Of a stretch of 35,393 nt of DNA, positions 6,592 through 14,992 are shown in pieces. The notes below the pieces were generated by a model, which was not told where the DNA came from, did no database searches, and saw only the letters and a list, made by a program, of their open reading frames with translations. Position numbers and translations under genes: made by a program. The first letter of the stretch is position 1. Each line of letters opens with the position of its first letter. The stretch comes from JAXDJJ01 sp034665745 (GTDB lineage: Bacteria > Actinomycetota > CADDZG01 > WHSQ01), in contig JAXDJJ010000014.1 in assembly GCA_034665745.1 (NCBI GenBank), positions 1 to 35,393 on the forward strand. The letters run 5' to 3'.

Positions 6592-7961
6592 TGGGATGTC
6601 ACCGAGGCGAAGTGGAACTCACCGACCCTGAGGGCGGGAGCAACGGTCGAGCCGAACGACTCGTAATCGGGAGCGATCGCTTCGACTTCGCGCCCGACCC
6701 CCAGCACCGTCTTCAGCGCGCCGAGAGCGGACTGGGCGAAGCGGAAGTTGTGCACGGCCCCCGCGAGCTCGCCGTTGTGGATCCGGAAGGTCCCGTCACG
6801 CGTCATGCCGGTGATGTCTGTCGCTGGGCGGTCGAGGATGTTGACGTAGTGGAAGCGAGTGACGAGGAAGCCGTCGCTGACCTCGGAGATGAGGTCTTCG
6901 AGGGACTTGTCCCCCGGTTCCAGAACGAGGTTGAAACCGTAGGGGCCGAACTCGGGACTTCCGGAGTTGTGGCCGGTCGACTTCACCCCCAACTTCTGCG
7001 CCGTCCGACGATCGGTCACGGGCATCGTTGCAGTTCCGTTGTCGATCACCGCAACGCGCTGCTTGGGGACGCCCTCGAAATCGAAACCGATCCCAACCGA
7101 GTTCGGATGGAAGACGTCGTCGGCAACCGTCACGCCATCGGCGGCGACCTGTTGACCCTTCCTAGACGAGAAGAAGCTCTCGCCTTCGATCATCGACTTC
7201 GCACCGAAACCCATGTAGCCGAGGAATTCGATGAGGTTCGCGGCCGCCGGTGCTTCGAGGATGACTTCGTAGGTGCCCGGCTTCGCATCGCCTGCACCGC
7301 GGCCCGCATCTGCCTTGTCACGCGCACGTTGAGCGACCGCGGAAACATCTACGAGCGACTGGGAGTGCGATGAAGTTTCAGCCCACCCCGTGGATCCGCC
7401 GACGTCGATGAGACAGGTTGTGTTGGCCCGCGAATAAGCGTCGAAGCAATCGATCCCGTGCGAGTTGAAGACCGCATAGCAATGGGCGCCGGTCTGGTAG
7501 ATGCCCGCGGCGCTGCCGTCGCCCGCGATTTTCAGGATCTCGTTGACCGCGGCGGCACGGATAGCAGGGGATGCCTCGGCGGTCGCGTCATCCCAGCGAT
7601 AGACCGGTTCCGCCCGGCCGACCTCGTCGGGGGTCGGCAGACCAACGTCGTCCTCATCAGGCACCGACGCCTTCGCCGCTTCGAGGGCTCTCGCAGCCGC
7701 AGCCTTCATATGCTCGGGGTCTAGCTGGTTCGTGGCCGACGACGCAGAGCGGTCACCGATGACAACCTTCACATTGGCGCGCAACTCGTTCTTGACCGTG
7801 TTCTGGATGATCTCGGAGTTGGCATAGCGGGTGAGAGCGTCGGTCGACGCGCTGACCATCACTTCGACTGCATCGGCACCAGGGAAGTCGAGGATCGACT
7901 GAGCTGCCGAGCGCGCGTCATCCTGGCTTAGCGGAAGCCCTGCACGGGTTTGGGTGCTCAT
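6588..7961 (-). CDS. tldE: TldE/PmbA-family protein
   Basis: A 457-residue protein of the TldD/PmbA (U62) family, the partner subunit of the TldD protease. TldD/E pairs mature modified peptides and degrade unfolded ones in the cytosol. No HExxxH zinc motif is present, as expected for TldE. The C-terminal half contains KSTGHNSGSPEFGPYGFNLV and DLISEVSDGFLVTRFHYVNI, typical of the family. ATG 7961 overlaps the tldD stop as ATGA; frame further upstream lies inside tldD and is not coding. It is followed by a tiny candidate membrane gene. No peptide precursor gene was seen nearby, so a housekeeping role is as likely as natural-product maturation. Confidence 0.88.
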   Translation of the reverse strand: MSTQTRAGLPLSQDDARSAAQSILDFPGADAVEVMVSASTDALTRYANSEIIQNTVKNELRANVKVVIGDRSASSATNQLDPEHMKAAAARALEAAKASVPDEDDVGLPTPDEVGRAEPVYRWDDATAEASPAIRAAAVNEILKIAGDGSAAGIYQTGAHCYAVFNSHGIDCFDAYSRANTTCLIDVGGSTGWAETSSHSQSLVDVSAVAQRARDKADAGRGAGDAKPGTYEVILEAPAAANLIEFLGYMGFGAKSMIEGESFFSSRKGQQVAADGVTVADDVFHPNSVGIGFDFEGVPKQRVAVIDNGTATMPVTDRRTAQKLGVKSTGHNSGSPEFGPYGFNLVLEPGDKSLEDLISEVSDGFLVTRFHYVNILDRPATDITGMTRDGTFRIHNGELAGAVHNFRFAQSALGALKTVLGVGREVEAIAPDYESFGSTVAPALRVGEFHFASVTSH

Positions 7962-9400
7962 TGAGCGGTCCCCGTCGAAACGTCGAGGAATCGGGTTGGC
8001 GAAGTGCCGTGGCCGACACGCATCGTCTGGCCCGGCTGGCCCTTGCCGCAATTGGGCGTGCCCCAGACCTTCCACTCGCTACCAACGGCGTCGAGGTTGC
8101 CCCAGAAGACCGGCGTGATGCCCGTGTAGCGCGGGTCCTTCAGCATCTTGCCGAGCTTTCCCTTCTTGATCTCCCATGCGATCTCACAACCGAACTGGAA
8201 GTTCTTGCGCTTGTCGTCGATCGACCACGACTTGTTGGTGCTCATGAAGATGCCGTCATCGACCTCGGAGATGAGGTCCTCGAGGGTTCCACCGTTCCCG
8301 GGCAGGATGTTGATGTTCGTCATGCGGATCAGGGGGAAGTTCTCCCACCCTTCAGCACGCATCGTTCCGTTCGACCGATCCGAACCTGTCGTAGCCGCGG
8401 TTTCACGAGATGACTGGAAGCCGACGAGGATGCCGTCCTTGATGAGGTCGACGCGTTGCGCCTCGACCCCTTCGTCGTCGTAGCCGAACGAGCCGAGGCC
8501 GCCTTCGATCGTCGAGTCGGATGTGACGTTCATGTGCTCTGAGCCGTATCGAAGTCCCCCGAGGTCGGGGATGCCAACGAACGACGTCCCCGCGAACGCT
8601 GCCTCCATACCGAGAACACGATCGAGCTCGGTCGGGTGACCGACCGACTCGTGGAGCTGCAGCATCGTCTGGTGGCCGTCGAGGACAAGTGTCGTAGTAG
8701 TGGAGGGGCAGGGGTCGGCAGAGAGAAGCTGCACCGCTTCCTCCGCGGTCGCCTGAGCGTGAGCGGCGAGATCCATCTCGTCGATCAGTTCGTAGCCTGC
8801 CGCCGCGAAATGCCCGCGGAACGAACCGGGATAGGAGCGCACCTGCACCTCGCCGCCCTCGACGCACGTTGCTTCGATGCCGCCGCCCGTGTGGAAGATC
8901 GTCTGCTCGATGTCTGACCCCTCAGATGACACGAACCATGTGTTCTGCCGGATGAAGTCCATGGTGCCGCGGCCCACCCGGACCCCTTTGACCTTCTCCA
9001 TGGTCTCGGCCGCGCCGGTGAGCAACGTCACCTTCTCTTCGAGCGAAACATCGAACGGGTCTTTGGTGATCTTCGTCGTCCACTTCGCCTTGTGTGCAGG
9101 CTCCGGAACGAGCTCGACAGGCTTGGACAGCGCGGTCGCGCTGGCGCGCGCGACCTCGACCGCGGTCCGTGCCACACGTTGAGCTTCTTCGGTCGTCAGT
9201 ACCGCCGACGAGGAGAAACCCCAAGCACCGTCGACAAGAACGCGCACGCCGAAGCCGTTCGATTCGTTGCGATCGAGGGCCTCGACCGTCGGTCCGCGCA
9301 CACCCAGGGCCTCGCTCATCTGCTCGACCCCACGCGCGTCGGCGTAGGTAGCACCCGAAGAGGTAGCGGCATCGAGTGCCGCGGTTAAGAGGTCCTTCAT
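7958..9400 (-). CDS. tldD: TldD-family metalloprotease
   Basis: A 480-residue catalytic subunit of the TldD/TldE protease. The zinc motif HESVGH is at 250-255 within LQLHESVGHPTELDR, with a third ligand expected further on. The C-terminal NFQFGCEIAWEIKKGKLG and PNCGKGQPGQTMRVGHGTSP are hallmark TldD stretches. ATG 9400 is twelve bases after the M20 peptidase stop, and its own stop overlaps tldE. The order peptidase-tldD-tldE suggests a peptide-degrading cassette: TldDE clips, and the M20 enzyme finishes di- or oligopeptides. Confidence 0.92.
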   Translation of the reverse strand: MKDLLTAALDAATSSGATYADARGVEQMSEALGVRGPTVEALDRNESNGFGVRVLVDGAWGFSSSAVLTTEEAQRVARTAVEVARASATALSKPVELVPEPAHKAKWTTKITKDPFDVSLEEKVTLLTGAAETMEKVKGVRVGRGTMDFIRQNTWFVSSEGSDIEQTIFHTGGGIEATCVEGGEVQVRSYPGSFRGHFAAAGYELIDEMDLAAHAQATAEEAVQLLSADPCPSTTTTLVLDGHQTMLQLHESVGHPTELDRVLGMEAAFAGTSFVGIPDLGGLRYGSEHMNVTSDSTIEGGLGSFGYDDEGVEAQRVDLIKDGILVGFQSSRETAATTGSDRSNGTMRAEGWENFPLIRMTNINILPGNGGTLEDLISEVDDGIFMSTNKSWSIDDKRKNFQFGCEIAWEIKKGKLGKMLKDPRYTGITPVFWGNLDAVGSEWKVWGTPNCGKGQPGQTMRVGHGTSPTRFLDVSTGTAQ

Positions 9401-9412
9401 ATGGCCTCGAAC

Positions 9413-10741
9413 CTACCGAAGGTTCGCCAGCTTCTCGAACAGTTTGTAGGCCGCCGCCTCGCACAGAGCCAAGCTTTCCAAGCGGAAGCTCTCGTCCACC
9501 GCGTGCACGCCGTCGCTAGCGAGGGCAAACCCGCTGAGGATCGTGGGGATCTTGCGGTCGTAGAACCCCTTCAAGACGGGGATCGAGCCCCCGACCCTCT
9601 GCAAGGCAGGTGGCGTTCCGGTTGCTTCCTCGAGAGCCTCGAAGCCGAGCAACAACGCCGGGTTCTTCGGGTCGAAGACGGCTGCATCCACCGCTTCCCA
9701 TTCGATATCCACGGACGCTCCCTCTGGGATGGCGTCGCGCAGCAGTGACTCGGTTGTCTTCGCGATCGAGTCGGAGTTCTGTCCCGGAGCGAGGCGGATC
9801 GTGAACTTGACCTTCGCGGTCGCCGGAACGATCGTGCGCTTCTGGACTGCGTCACCGCTCGCGATGCCGTTGATGTCGAGCGAGGTGTCGCCCCAGTTGC
9901 GCTCGTAATAGTGCAGCGCGGCCTGGTCGTCGATCGGGCGGCCACCTGCTTCGGCGATCACCTCGGTCCCGGGAGCGAACTGCGCCCACGACTCGAGCTC
10001 TTCCTTGGTCGGCGGGATGATCCCGGCGCGCAACTCGTCACGCAGGATCCCATCGGGCCCGGGGAGCACCTGCTGCAACATCTGTTGAGCGACGTGCGCA
10101 GCATTGAGTGCAACCCCGCCGTACATCCCGGAGTGGAGATCGCGCACCGCTACGCGGATGTCGATAGCGAACGCGATGATCCCGCGCACGCCCAGGGTGA
10201 TGGCAGGCGTTGTGGCATCGAGCATGTCGGAATCGAAGACGATCGCGGCATCGGCGCCTTTCTCATCGGCCGCTAACCAGTCCATCGCGCTCGTGCCGCC
10301 GACCTCTTCTTCACCTTCGATCATGCAGCGCACGTTCACCGGCAGCTCGCCCTTCATCGCCAACTCGCAGGCAGCGAACAGAACCGGATAGAAGTTGCCT
10401 TTGTCGTCGCTGGCCCCGCGCGCATAGATCCGTCCGTCGCGGATCTCGGGCTCGAACGGTGGAGTCGTCCACGCATCGATCGGATCGGGCGACTGCACGT
10501 CGTAATGCCCGTAAATGATGATCGTGGGAGCGGCCGGATCCGCGGCCTTCAACTCGCCGATGACCAAGGGGTTGCCCAGATCCGAGATCACTTCGGCGGT
10601 CCCGCCGGAGCGAACGATCTTGTCTTTCACCCACTCGGCACATCGCATCAGGTCCGCAGGGTCACCGCCGCCCGACGAGATCGAAGGGATGCGGATGTAT
10701 TCGAAGAGCTCTTCGAGGAGTTTCGGGGACGGCTCGGTCAC
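9413..10741 (-). CDS. M20-family metallodipeptidase
   Basis: A 442-residue zinc peptidase of the M20 (ArgE/DapE/CPG2/dipeptidase) clan, cytosolic with no signal peptide. Metal-site motifs are intact: IIYGHYDVQ (His79, Asp81), GASDDKGN (109-116, bridging Asp), MIEGEEEVGG (general-base and metal Glu about 143-146), and a late SDGVHAVDE histidine. The dimerisation domain lies between about 190 and 320. Extra length and GHYDVQSPDPIDAWTTPPFEP fit the dipeptidase subgroup rather than ArgE or DapE. The GTG start overlaps the stop of the ThDP enzyme (GTGA). The natural substrate is not determinable. Confidence 0.88.
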   Translation of the reverse strand: MTEPSPKLLEELFEYIRIPSISSGGGDPADLMRCAEWVKDKIVRSGGTAEVISDLGNPLVIGELKAADPAAPTIIIYGHYDVQSPDPIDAWTTPPFEPEIRDGRIYARGASDDKGNFYPVLFAACELAMKGELPVNVRCMIEGEEEVGGTSAMDWLAADEKGADAAIVFDSDMLDATTPAITLGVRGIIAFAIDIRVAVRDLHSGMYGGVALNAAHVAQQMLQQVLPGPDGILRDELRAGIIPPTKEELESWAQFAPGTEVIAEAGGRPIDDQAALHYYERNWGDTSLDINGIASGDAVQKRTIVPATAKVKFTIRLAPGQNSDSIAKTTESLLRDAIPEGASVDIEWEAVDAAVFDPKNPALLLGFEALEEATGTPPALQRVGGSIPVLKGFYDRKIPTILSGFALASDGVHAVDESFRLESLALCEAAAYKLFEKLANLR

Positions 10742-12345
10742 GCGAGGTTCGACGACCGCGGGTAGGCGATATCGGGATCGGTGATGACATTCACCACGGT
10801 CGGTTCGCCGCTGTCGAACGCACGCTTCAAGGCCGGCGCGATCTCGTCTGGATCCTTCACTAACTCGCCCTTGCCGCCGAAGCTCTCCATCATCTGGTCG
10901 TAACGGATCTCGGGCCGCAGATCTGCAACGACGTCATAGCCATACAGCGCTCGCATCGGGTGCTTCTCGAGCCCCCAGATACCGTTGTTGCCGACGACCA
11001 TCACGACGGGCATCTTCAAGCGCACCAGGGTCTCCAACTCCATGCCCGAGAATCCGAGAGCGCCGTCCCCGTACATCACGACGACTTGGCGATCGGGATG
11101 AAGCGAACGGGCGGCCATCGCATAACCGGGACCGACACCCAGACAACCGTACGGACCCGGGTCAAGCCACGAGCCCGGCTCGTAGGACGGCACTTCGCGG
11201 CCCGCATAGGACACGAAGTCGCCACCGTCGCCGATGACGATCGCATCGCGGTCGAGCAACGGCACCAACTCGCCGTAGATCCGCATCGGATGTATCGGGT
11301 TCGAGGTGGAGTGGAGCTCGGCTTGCGCTGCATCACGTTTCTGGTCCTCGGCTTCGCGTAAGGCTGTGACCCACTCCTTGGTGTCCGATGCGGATTCGAT
11401 CGCATCGGCGATCGCGCCAAGGGTCTTGTTCAGGGGGGCCTCGATACCTGCCGCCAGCTGCACATGCTGCGCGATCGGGTGCGAGTCAAGGTGCACGACC
11501 TTCGCGGGCCCGAAGTCACCGAAGCCGAGGCGGAAGTCCAGCGGGGTCCCGGCAACGATCACCAGATCTGCTTCCTTGAGCCCCTTCGAACGCGCACGAG
11601 AGAACGCGAGACGGTGGTCGGCAGGGATGCAGCCGCGGCCCTGACCGTTCGCGAACGCAGGCAACTCCGCGGCCTCGACGAGACGAACCAAAGCCTCGTC
11701 GGCCCAGTCGAGATAGACGTTCGAGCCGGCGATGATCACCGGCCGGGTGGCTTCGGACAACAACCTGGCGACCGTCGCGACGTCATCGGGAGATGGATCT
11801 GGCGTTGCAGGCGGGTCGCCGGCGCCCTCGGGAAGGTCCGTCAAGTTGAACAAGACGTCCAAGGGGAAGTCCAGGAAACGGGGGCCGCGAGGCGCAGTCA
11901 TCGCCTCGTACGCGGCGGCGATGACGGCCGCAGCGATCTCGGCCGTGTCGGTGACCGTCTTGGCGGGCGCCAGAGGATCGATGAAGGGGATGTGGTCTAT
12001 CTCTTGGAGCGAGCCCTGCCCCCATCTGAATGCGGGGGCGCGGCCCCCAAGGGTGAGCATCGGGGCACAGTTGAACCGGGCTTGAGCCAGCGCGCTCATG
12101 GCGTTCGTGACACCGGGTCCCGCGGTCACCGCGGCGACGCCGAGCTTGCGGGACAGACGTGCGTAGCCCTCCGCTCCGAAGGTCGCCGTCTGTTCGTGGC
12201 GCGTGTCGATCATCTTGATGCCGTCTAGATGGCAGCCATCGAGGATGGGGAAGATGTGGCCGCCCGTAAGCGTGAATAGGTGCTCGACCTCGAGAGCCTT
12301 CAAGGCCCGAGTGATCGCTAGACCGCCATGACCCTGTTCAGCCAT
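10738..12345 (-). CDS. ThDP-dependent enzyme, acetolactate-synthase-like (ILVBL/HACL type)
   Basis: A 535-residue three-domain ThDP enzyme. The catalytic glutamate is in RHEQTATFGAEGYARL (Glu51). GGRAPAFRWGQGSLQEIDH and GDGGDFVSYAGR followed by WLDPGPYGCLGVGPGYAMAA match the ILVBL/2-hydroxyacyl-CoA-lyase-like branch. The cofactor motif GDGALGF...VGNNGIWG is at about 428-460. True acetolactate synthases usually sit with ilvN and ilvC, and neither is here. A carbon-carbon lyase or ligase on 2-hydroxyacyl substrates is therefore as likely as branched-chain amino-acid synthesis. It starts 17 bases after the sigma-factor stop with only a weak ribosome binding site, and its end overlaps the M20 peptidase, so it belongs to the sigma-to-tldE transcription run. 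Confidence 0.82.
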   Translation of the reverse strand: MAEQGHGGLAITRALKALEVEHLFTLTGGHIFPILDGCHLDGIKMIDTRHEQTATFGAEGYARLSRKLGVAAVTAGPGVTNAMSALAQARFNCAPMLTLGGRAPAFRWGQGSLQEIDHIPFIDPLAPAKTVTDTAEIAAAVIAAAYEAMTAPRGPRFLDFPLDVLFNLTDLPEGAGDPPATPDPSPDDVATVARLLSEATRPVIIAGSNVYLDWADEALVRLVEAAELPAFANGQGRGCIPADHRLAFSRARSKGLKEADLVIVAGTPLDFRLGFGDFGPAKVVHLDSHPIAQHVQLAAGIEAPLNKTLGAIADAIESASDTKEWVTALREAEDQKRDAAQAELHSTSNPIHPMRIYGELVPLLDRDAIVIGDGGDFVSYAGREVPSYEPGSWLDPGPYGCLGVGPGYAMAARSLHPDRQVVVMYGDGALGFSGMELETLVRLKMPVVMVVGNNGIWGLEKHPMRALYGYDVVADLRPEIRYDQMMESFGGKGELVKDPDEIAPALKRAFDSGEPTVVNVITDPDIAYPRSSNLA

Positions 12346-12362
12346 GGCGTGACATTAACCGC

Positions 12363-13361
12363 CTAGGTGGGTTGGTTGATCAGCTGCGCGAGCGTCCGCT
12401 CGAGGAAACCTCCGGTGTGCTTCGAAGCCGGCAGCGGGGGCAGCTGCGGTGCAGAAGGAACCGGCGGTCCACCCTGGGGGCCGCGGTTCGGCAGAGGAAC
12501 CGGCGGTCGTGGGTTCACTGGGGCCGGCGGGATCGGTAGGTCCGGCAACGGCGCACCTGCATCATCCGATCCAGCACCCGCCCGTGACTTCGCACCCGAC
12601 GAAGAGGCGTTCCGGGTAGCCGTGGGCGAGTCCGCGACGAGGTTGGAGCCCGCACCCAGCTCGGAGACCATCACGTCACGCGCGACGACAGCTGCGCTCT
12701 GACCGGGGCCCTCGGGTCGCACGGTCGCTGCACCAGCACTACCGGCCGTCAGCGGAACCGAGATGGCGACACCAAGGCCGAGGATGGTGCACAGGATGCA
12801 CGACACCCCGGCGAAGAGTCCCTCGCGGACACCGACGATCGCTGAGACGACATCGGCGACCCGGCGGGCTGGGAGGACAAGGATCGCCGAAACGCGCTCG
12901 AGGATCTCGGTCAGTTTGCGACGAGCGCGCATGCGGCGCATCTTTTCGGAGTTGGCATCGATGACGTTGGAGGGGTGACCAACCTCGGCGAGCAACACCA
13001 TGCGGTGAGCGGGGCTCATCTCGCGCAGAGCGGCACGCACGCGGCCGATCTCGACACGAGCGAGGCCCGCGCGTTCGACGTCGTAGTTCTGTGCGATGTC
13101 GGGTAGGTCCGCAACAACATCTGCGTGAGGTGCGCGGCGGTACTCGTCGCGCAACAGGTTGAGAGCGATCGTGACGGTGAGGGCCCATGCCGGCCGGTTG
13201 CGGTCGACCGAGTCCCACATCTTGTAGAGCCGCAGCGCGGTCTCTTGGATCAAGTCGTCCTGCTTGGTCGCCGGAACCTTCTTACGTGACAGGAATGACT
13301 TCAGACGGCGCGCAAGCAGCGGCCACTCTGATTCGAAGTCTCGCTTCTTCTCCGGCGACAT
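12363..13361 (-). CDS. ECF-type sigma factor fused to a membrane anchor and Pro-rich exterior tail
   Basis: 332 residues. Region 2 (about 13-75: KQDDLIQETALRLYKMWDSV, then WALTVTIALNLLRDEYRR) fits ECF sigma core binding. Region 4 (about 100-155, LREMSPAHRMVLLAEV...MRRMRARRKLTEIL) is recognisable, but its helix-turn-helix is shortened, with HPSNVIDANSEK replacing the usual turn. A hydrophobic segment follows (about 183-205, GVSCILCTILGLGVAISVPL). Then come about 125 Pro/Gly/Ala-rich residues (PIPPAPVNPRPPVPLPNRGP and similar), likely outside the cell. ATG 13361 was chosen for GGAGGT seven bases upstream. The architecture suggests a membrane-held regulator activated by proteolysis or cell-surface signals. 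No separate anti-sigma gene is adjacent. A perfect inverted repeat precedes it. Confidence 0.8.
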   Translation of the reverse strand: MSPEKKRDFESEWPLLARRLKSFLSRKKVPATKQDDLIQETALRLYKMWDSVDRNRPAWALTVTIALNLLRDEYRRAPHADVVADLPDIAQNYDVERAGLARVEIGRVRAALREMSPAHRMVLLAEVGHPSNVIDANSEKMRRMRARRKLTEILERVSAILVLPARRVADVVSAIVGVREGLFAGVSCILCTILGLGVAISVPLTAGSAGAATVRPEGPGQSAAVVARDVMVSELGAGSNLVADSPTATRNASSSGAKSRAGAGSDDAGAPLPDLPIPPAPVNPRPPVPLPNRGPQGGPPVPSAPQLPPLPASKHTGGFLERTLAQLINQPT

Positions 13362-13384
13362 CTCTTTACCTCCGCTTGGGGGCC

Positions 13385-13425
13385 TGTCCTGCTTGTGGCT
13401 TGAAGATTCTTCCACAAGCAGGACA
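13385..13425. repeat. Perfect 14-bp inverted repeat upstream of the sigma-factor gene
   Basis: TGTCCTGCTTGTGG (13385-13398) and CCACAAGCAGGACA (13412-13425) are exact reverse complements around a 13-base loop. No T-run follows on either strand, so a simple terminator is unlikely. It sits between the beta-helix gene and the ribosome binding site of the sigma factor, on the sigma factor's leader. An operator or mRNA hairpin is plausible. Confidence 0.75.
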
Positions 13426-13446
13426 AACCCTGCTAAATCGATGGTC

Positions 13447-14805
13447 CTAACGGTCCTTTTTCGGCTCGTTCTTGACGCTCTGGTCCCAGGCGATCTGGTC
13501 GCTCACGCCCACCGTCTCGAGGTCGAAGACCCTCCAGATCACGTCTTGGGACATATCCGATGCCCTGACCCCGTAGAAGAAGTTCTTCACGAAGTTGCCC
13601 ACGATCGAGACATCCCCCTTCCGCAGCGTCTGAAGGCTGATTCCGCTCGTCTGGGAATCGAACTCCTCACCTGCATCGAGGGCGGAGTCGCTCGGCTCGA
13701 ATCGAACGGCGTTATCCATGATCTGGAGGTTGATGTCCTTTGCGTTCCAGACCGTGATTCCGTCGTAGGTACCTTCGAAGGGAAGGCCGTCGCTCGCTTC
13801 CTTCACCGTGATGTCGTTCCCGGCGATCTCCATGAGCCCCCGGTTGGTTCCGGTGTGGTTCTCGTCGTCGGCGTTGAAGATGTCGACATACAGACCCGCA
13901 CCGACCAACTTGTTGTTTAGAAAGTGCACACGGGTGTGGTGAGTGTGCGGCTTGTTGAGCTCTTTGTTGTCCTCCGAGTTTGCGGTGCGGTCGTTGCCCG
14001 CGTGATTCGTGTCGGTATAGATCAGTGCGTAAGGGCCCGCCGCATAGATCGTGTTGTCGTGGACCCACACCTCGTGGAATCGGTTCGTGTGGTCGACGTC
14101 CGGATCATCCATCGAGTGCTCGGAGTGATCGGAGTGATCGTGATCGGACCCGTGGTAATGGCTGTCCTCTCCGTAAGCCGAGCTGTGGTGATGTCCGTGT
14201 AGTCGCACCTCGACGTAGCCGTAGATGGTGTTATCGAAGAAGTGAGCACCATTGAACCCATCGAAGTTGACGGCACGTGTGTCACTGAAGAAGGGGATCT
14301 CCAACTGGTTGGGATCCATCGGGTCGGGGTTCGCGCCAACGGTGTTGTGTGCGAACTCGCCGTCGAAGTGTCGGAGCTGCCCGACCACATCGAACTCGTT
14401 GTTGATGATCTTCCCCGTGGTCGGCCCGCCCGTCCGTTCGACGTTCTCATTCACGCGCAGGTCGCCTACCTGGTTGTTCTTGACCAACACGTTGTTGCCA
14501 TTCCAGTTGAGAGTGAGGAAGTCGACCTTGTTGTTCTTGATAACGAAATGTTTGTCGGTGTCCGAGATCCGGATCTCGGAAACATCCCAGTTTGAGATGA
14601 CGTACGGATCGGCCATCGACCCGGAACCGCTGCGAACGCCGTTCACATCCGTGAACTGGGTGTCCTTCGAGATGACGATCGATTGATCGCGCGTCTCTTT
14701 GTCTTCATCTGCCGCGACCGCATGGGGCACAACTACGAGTGAATAGGCCGCTGCAACCATCATCGTGATCGCCAGGGCGATCCGCTTCCTCGAACTACCT
14801 CTCAT
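13447..14805 (-). CDS. Secreted right-handed beta-helix protein with a His-rich loop
   Basis: 452 residues with a signal peptide (RKRIALAITMMVAAAYSLVVVPHAVA). The body is a run of short strands with Asn ladders (FVIKNNKVDFLTLNWNGNNV, VLVKNNQV, KIINNEFDVV, FFDNTIYG, VHDNTIYA, FLNNKLVG), typical of parallel beta-helix (pectin-lyase-like, NosD-like) folds. Residues 203-239 form an insertion with eleven histidines among Asp, Ser and Gly, a likely loop for Zn, Cu or Ni. No catalytic residues are recognisable, so binding to surface polysaccharide or metal is as likely as lyase activity. GAGGAGG precedes ATG 14805. It is divergent from the giant secreted gene and followed by the sigma-factor gene, suggesting shared control. 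Confidence 0.75.
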   Translation of the reverse strand: MRGSSRKRIALAITMMVAAAYSLVVVPHAVAADEDKETRDQSIVISKDTQFTDVNGVRSGSGSMADPYVISNWDVSEIRISDTDKHFVIKNNKVDFLTLNWNGNNVLVKNNQVGDLRVNENVERTGGPTTGKIINNEFDVVGQLRHFDGEFAHNTVGANPDPMDPNQLEIPFFSDTRAVNFDGFNGAHFFDNTIYGYVEVRLHGHHHSSAYGEDSHYHGSDHDHSDHSEHSMDDPDVDHTNRFHEVWVHDNTIYAAGPYALIYTDTNHAGNDRTANSEDNKELNKPHTHHTRVHFLNNKLVGAGLYVDIFNADDENHTGTNRGLMEIAGNDITVKEASDGLPFEGTYDGITVWNAKDINLQIMDNAVRFEPSDSALDAGEEFDSQTSGISLQTLRKGDVSIVGNFVKNFFYGVRASDMSQDVIWRVFDLETVGVSDQIAWDQSVKNEPKKDR

Positions 14806-14992
14806 GTGTCCTCCTCGTCAGGCGCCCCCCACGGGGCAATCTCCGCCTTTCAAGCGGTTCGAACAAAACGGTACGAATCGGGCGCGAACCGGTAACAAGA
14901 TGGCCGAAAAAGGCCCCTGACCTGCCGTCTTTGCGTATGGGGGAATGGACCGCTATCCGTTCGAATGGGTCGAAATCAACGAGAGGGCGGGC

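Noticed and set aside
13379..13440. Zinc-ribbon-like reading CPACGRIFKPQAGQAPKRR between the beta-helix and sigma-factor genes
   Set aside because: The frame has no start codon after the preceding in-frame stop and only one CxxC; it coincides with the perfect inverted repeat, so the resemblance is probably chance.
14806..14992. Possible riboswitch-like hairpins in the 187-base divergent gap between the beta-helix and giant genes
   Set aside because: Several small G/C hairpins are visible but none matched a riboswitch core I know; such hairpins are common in G/C-rich DNA.
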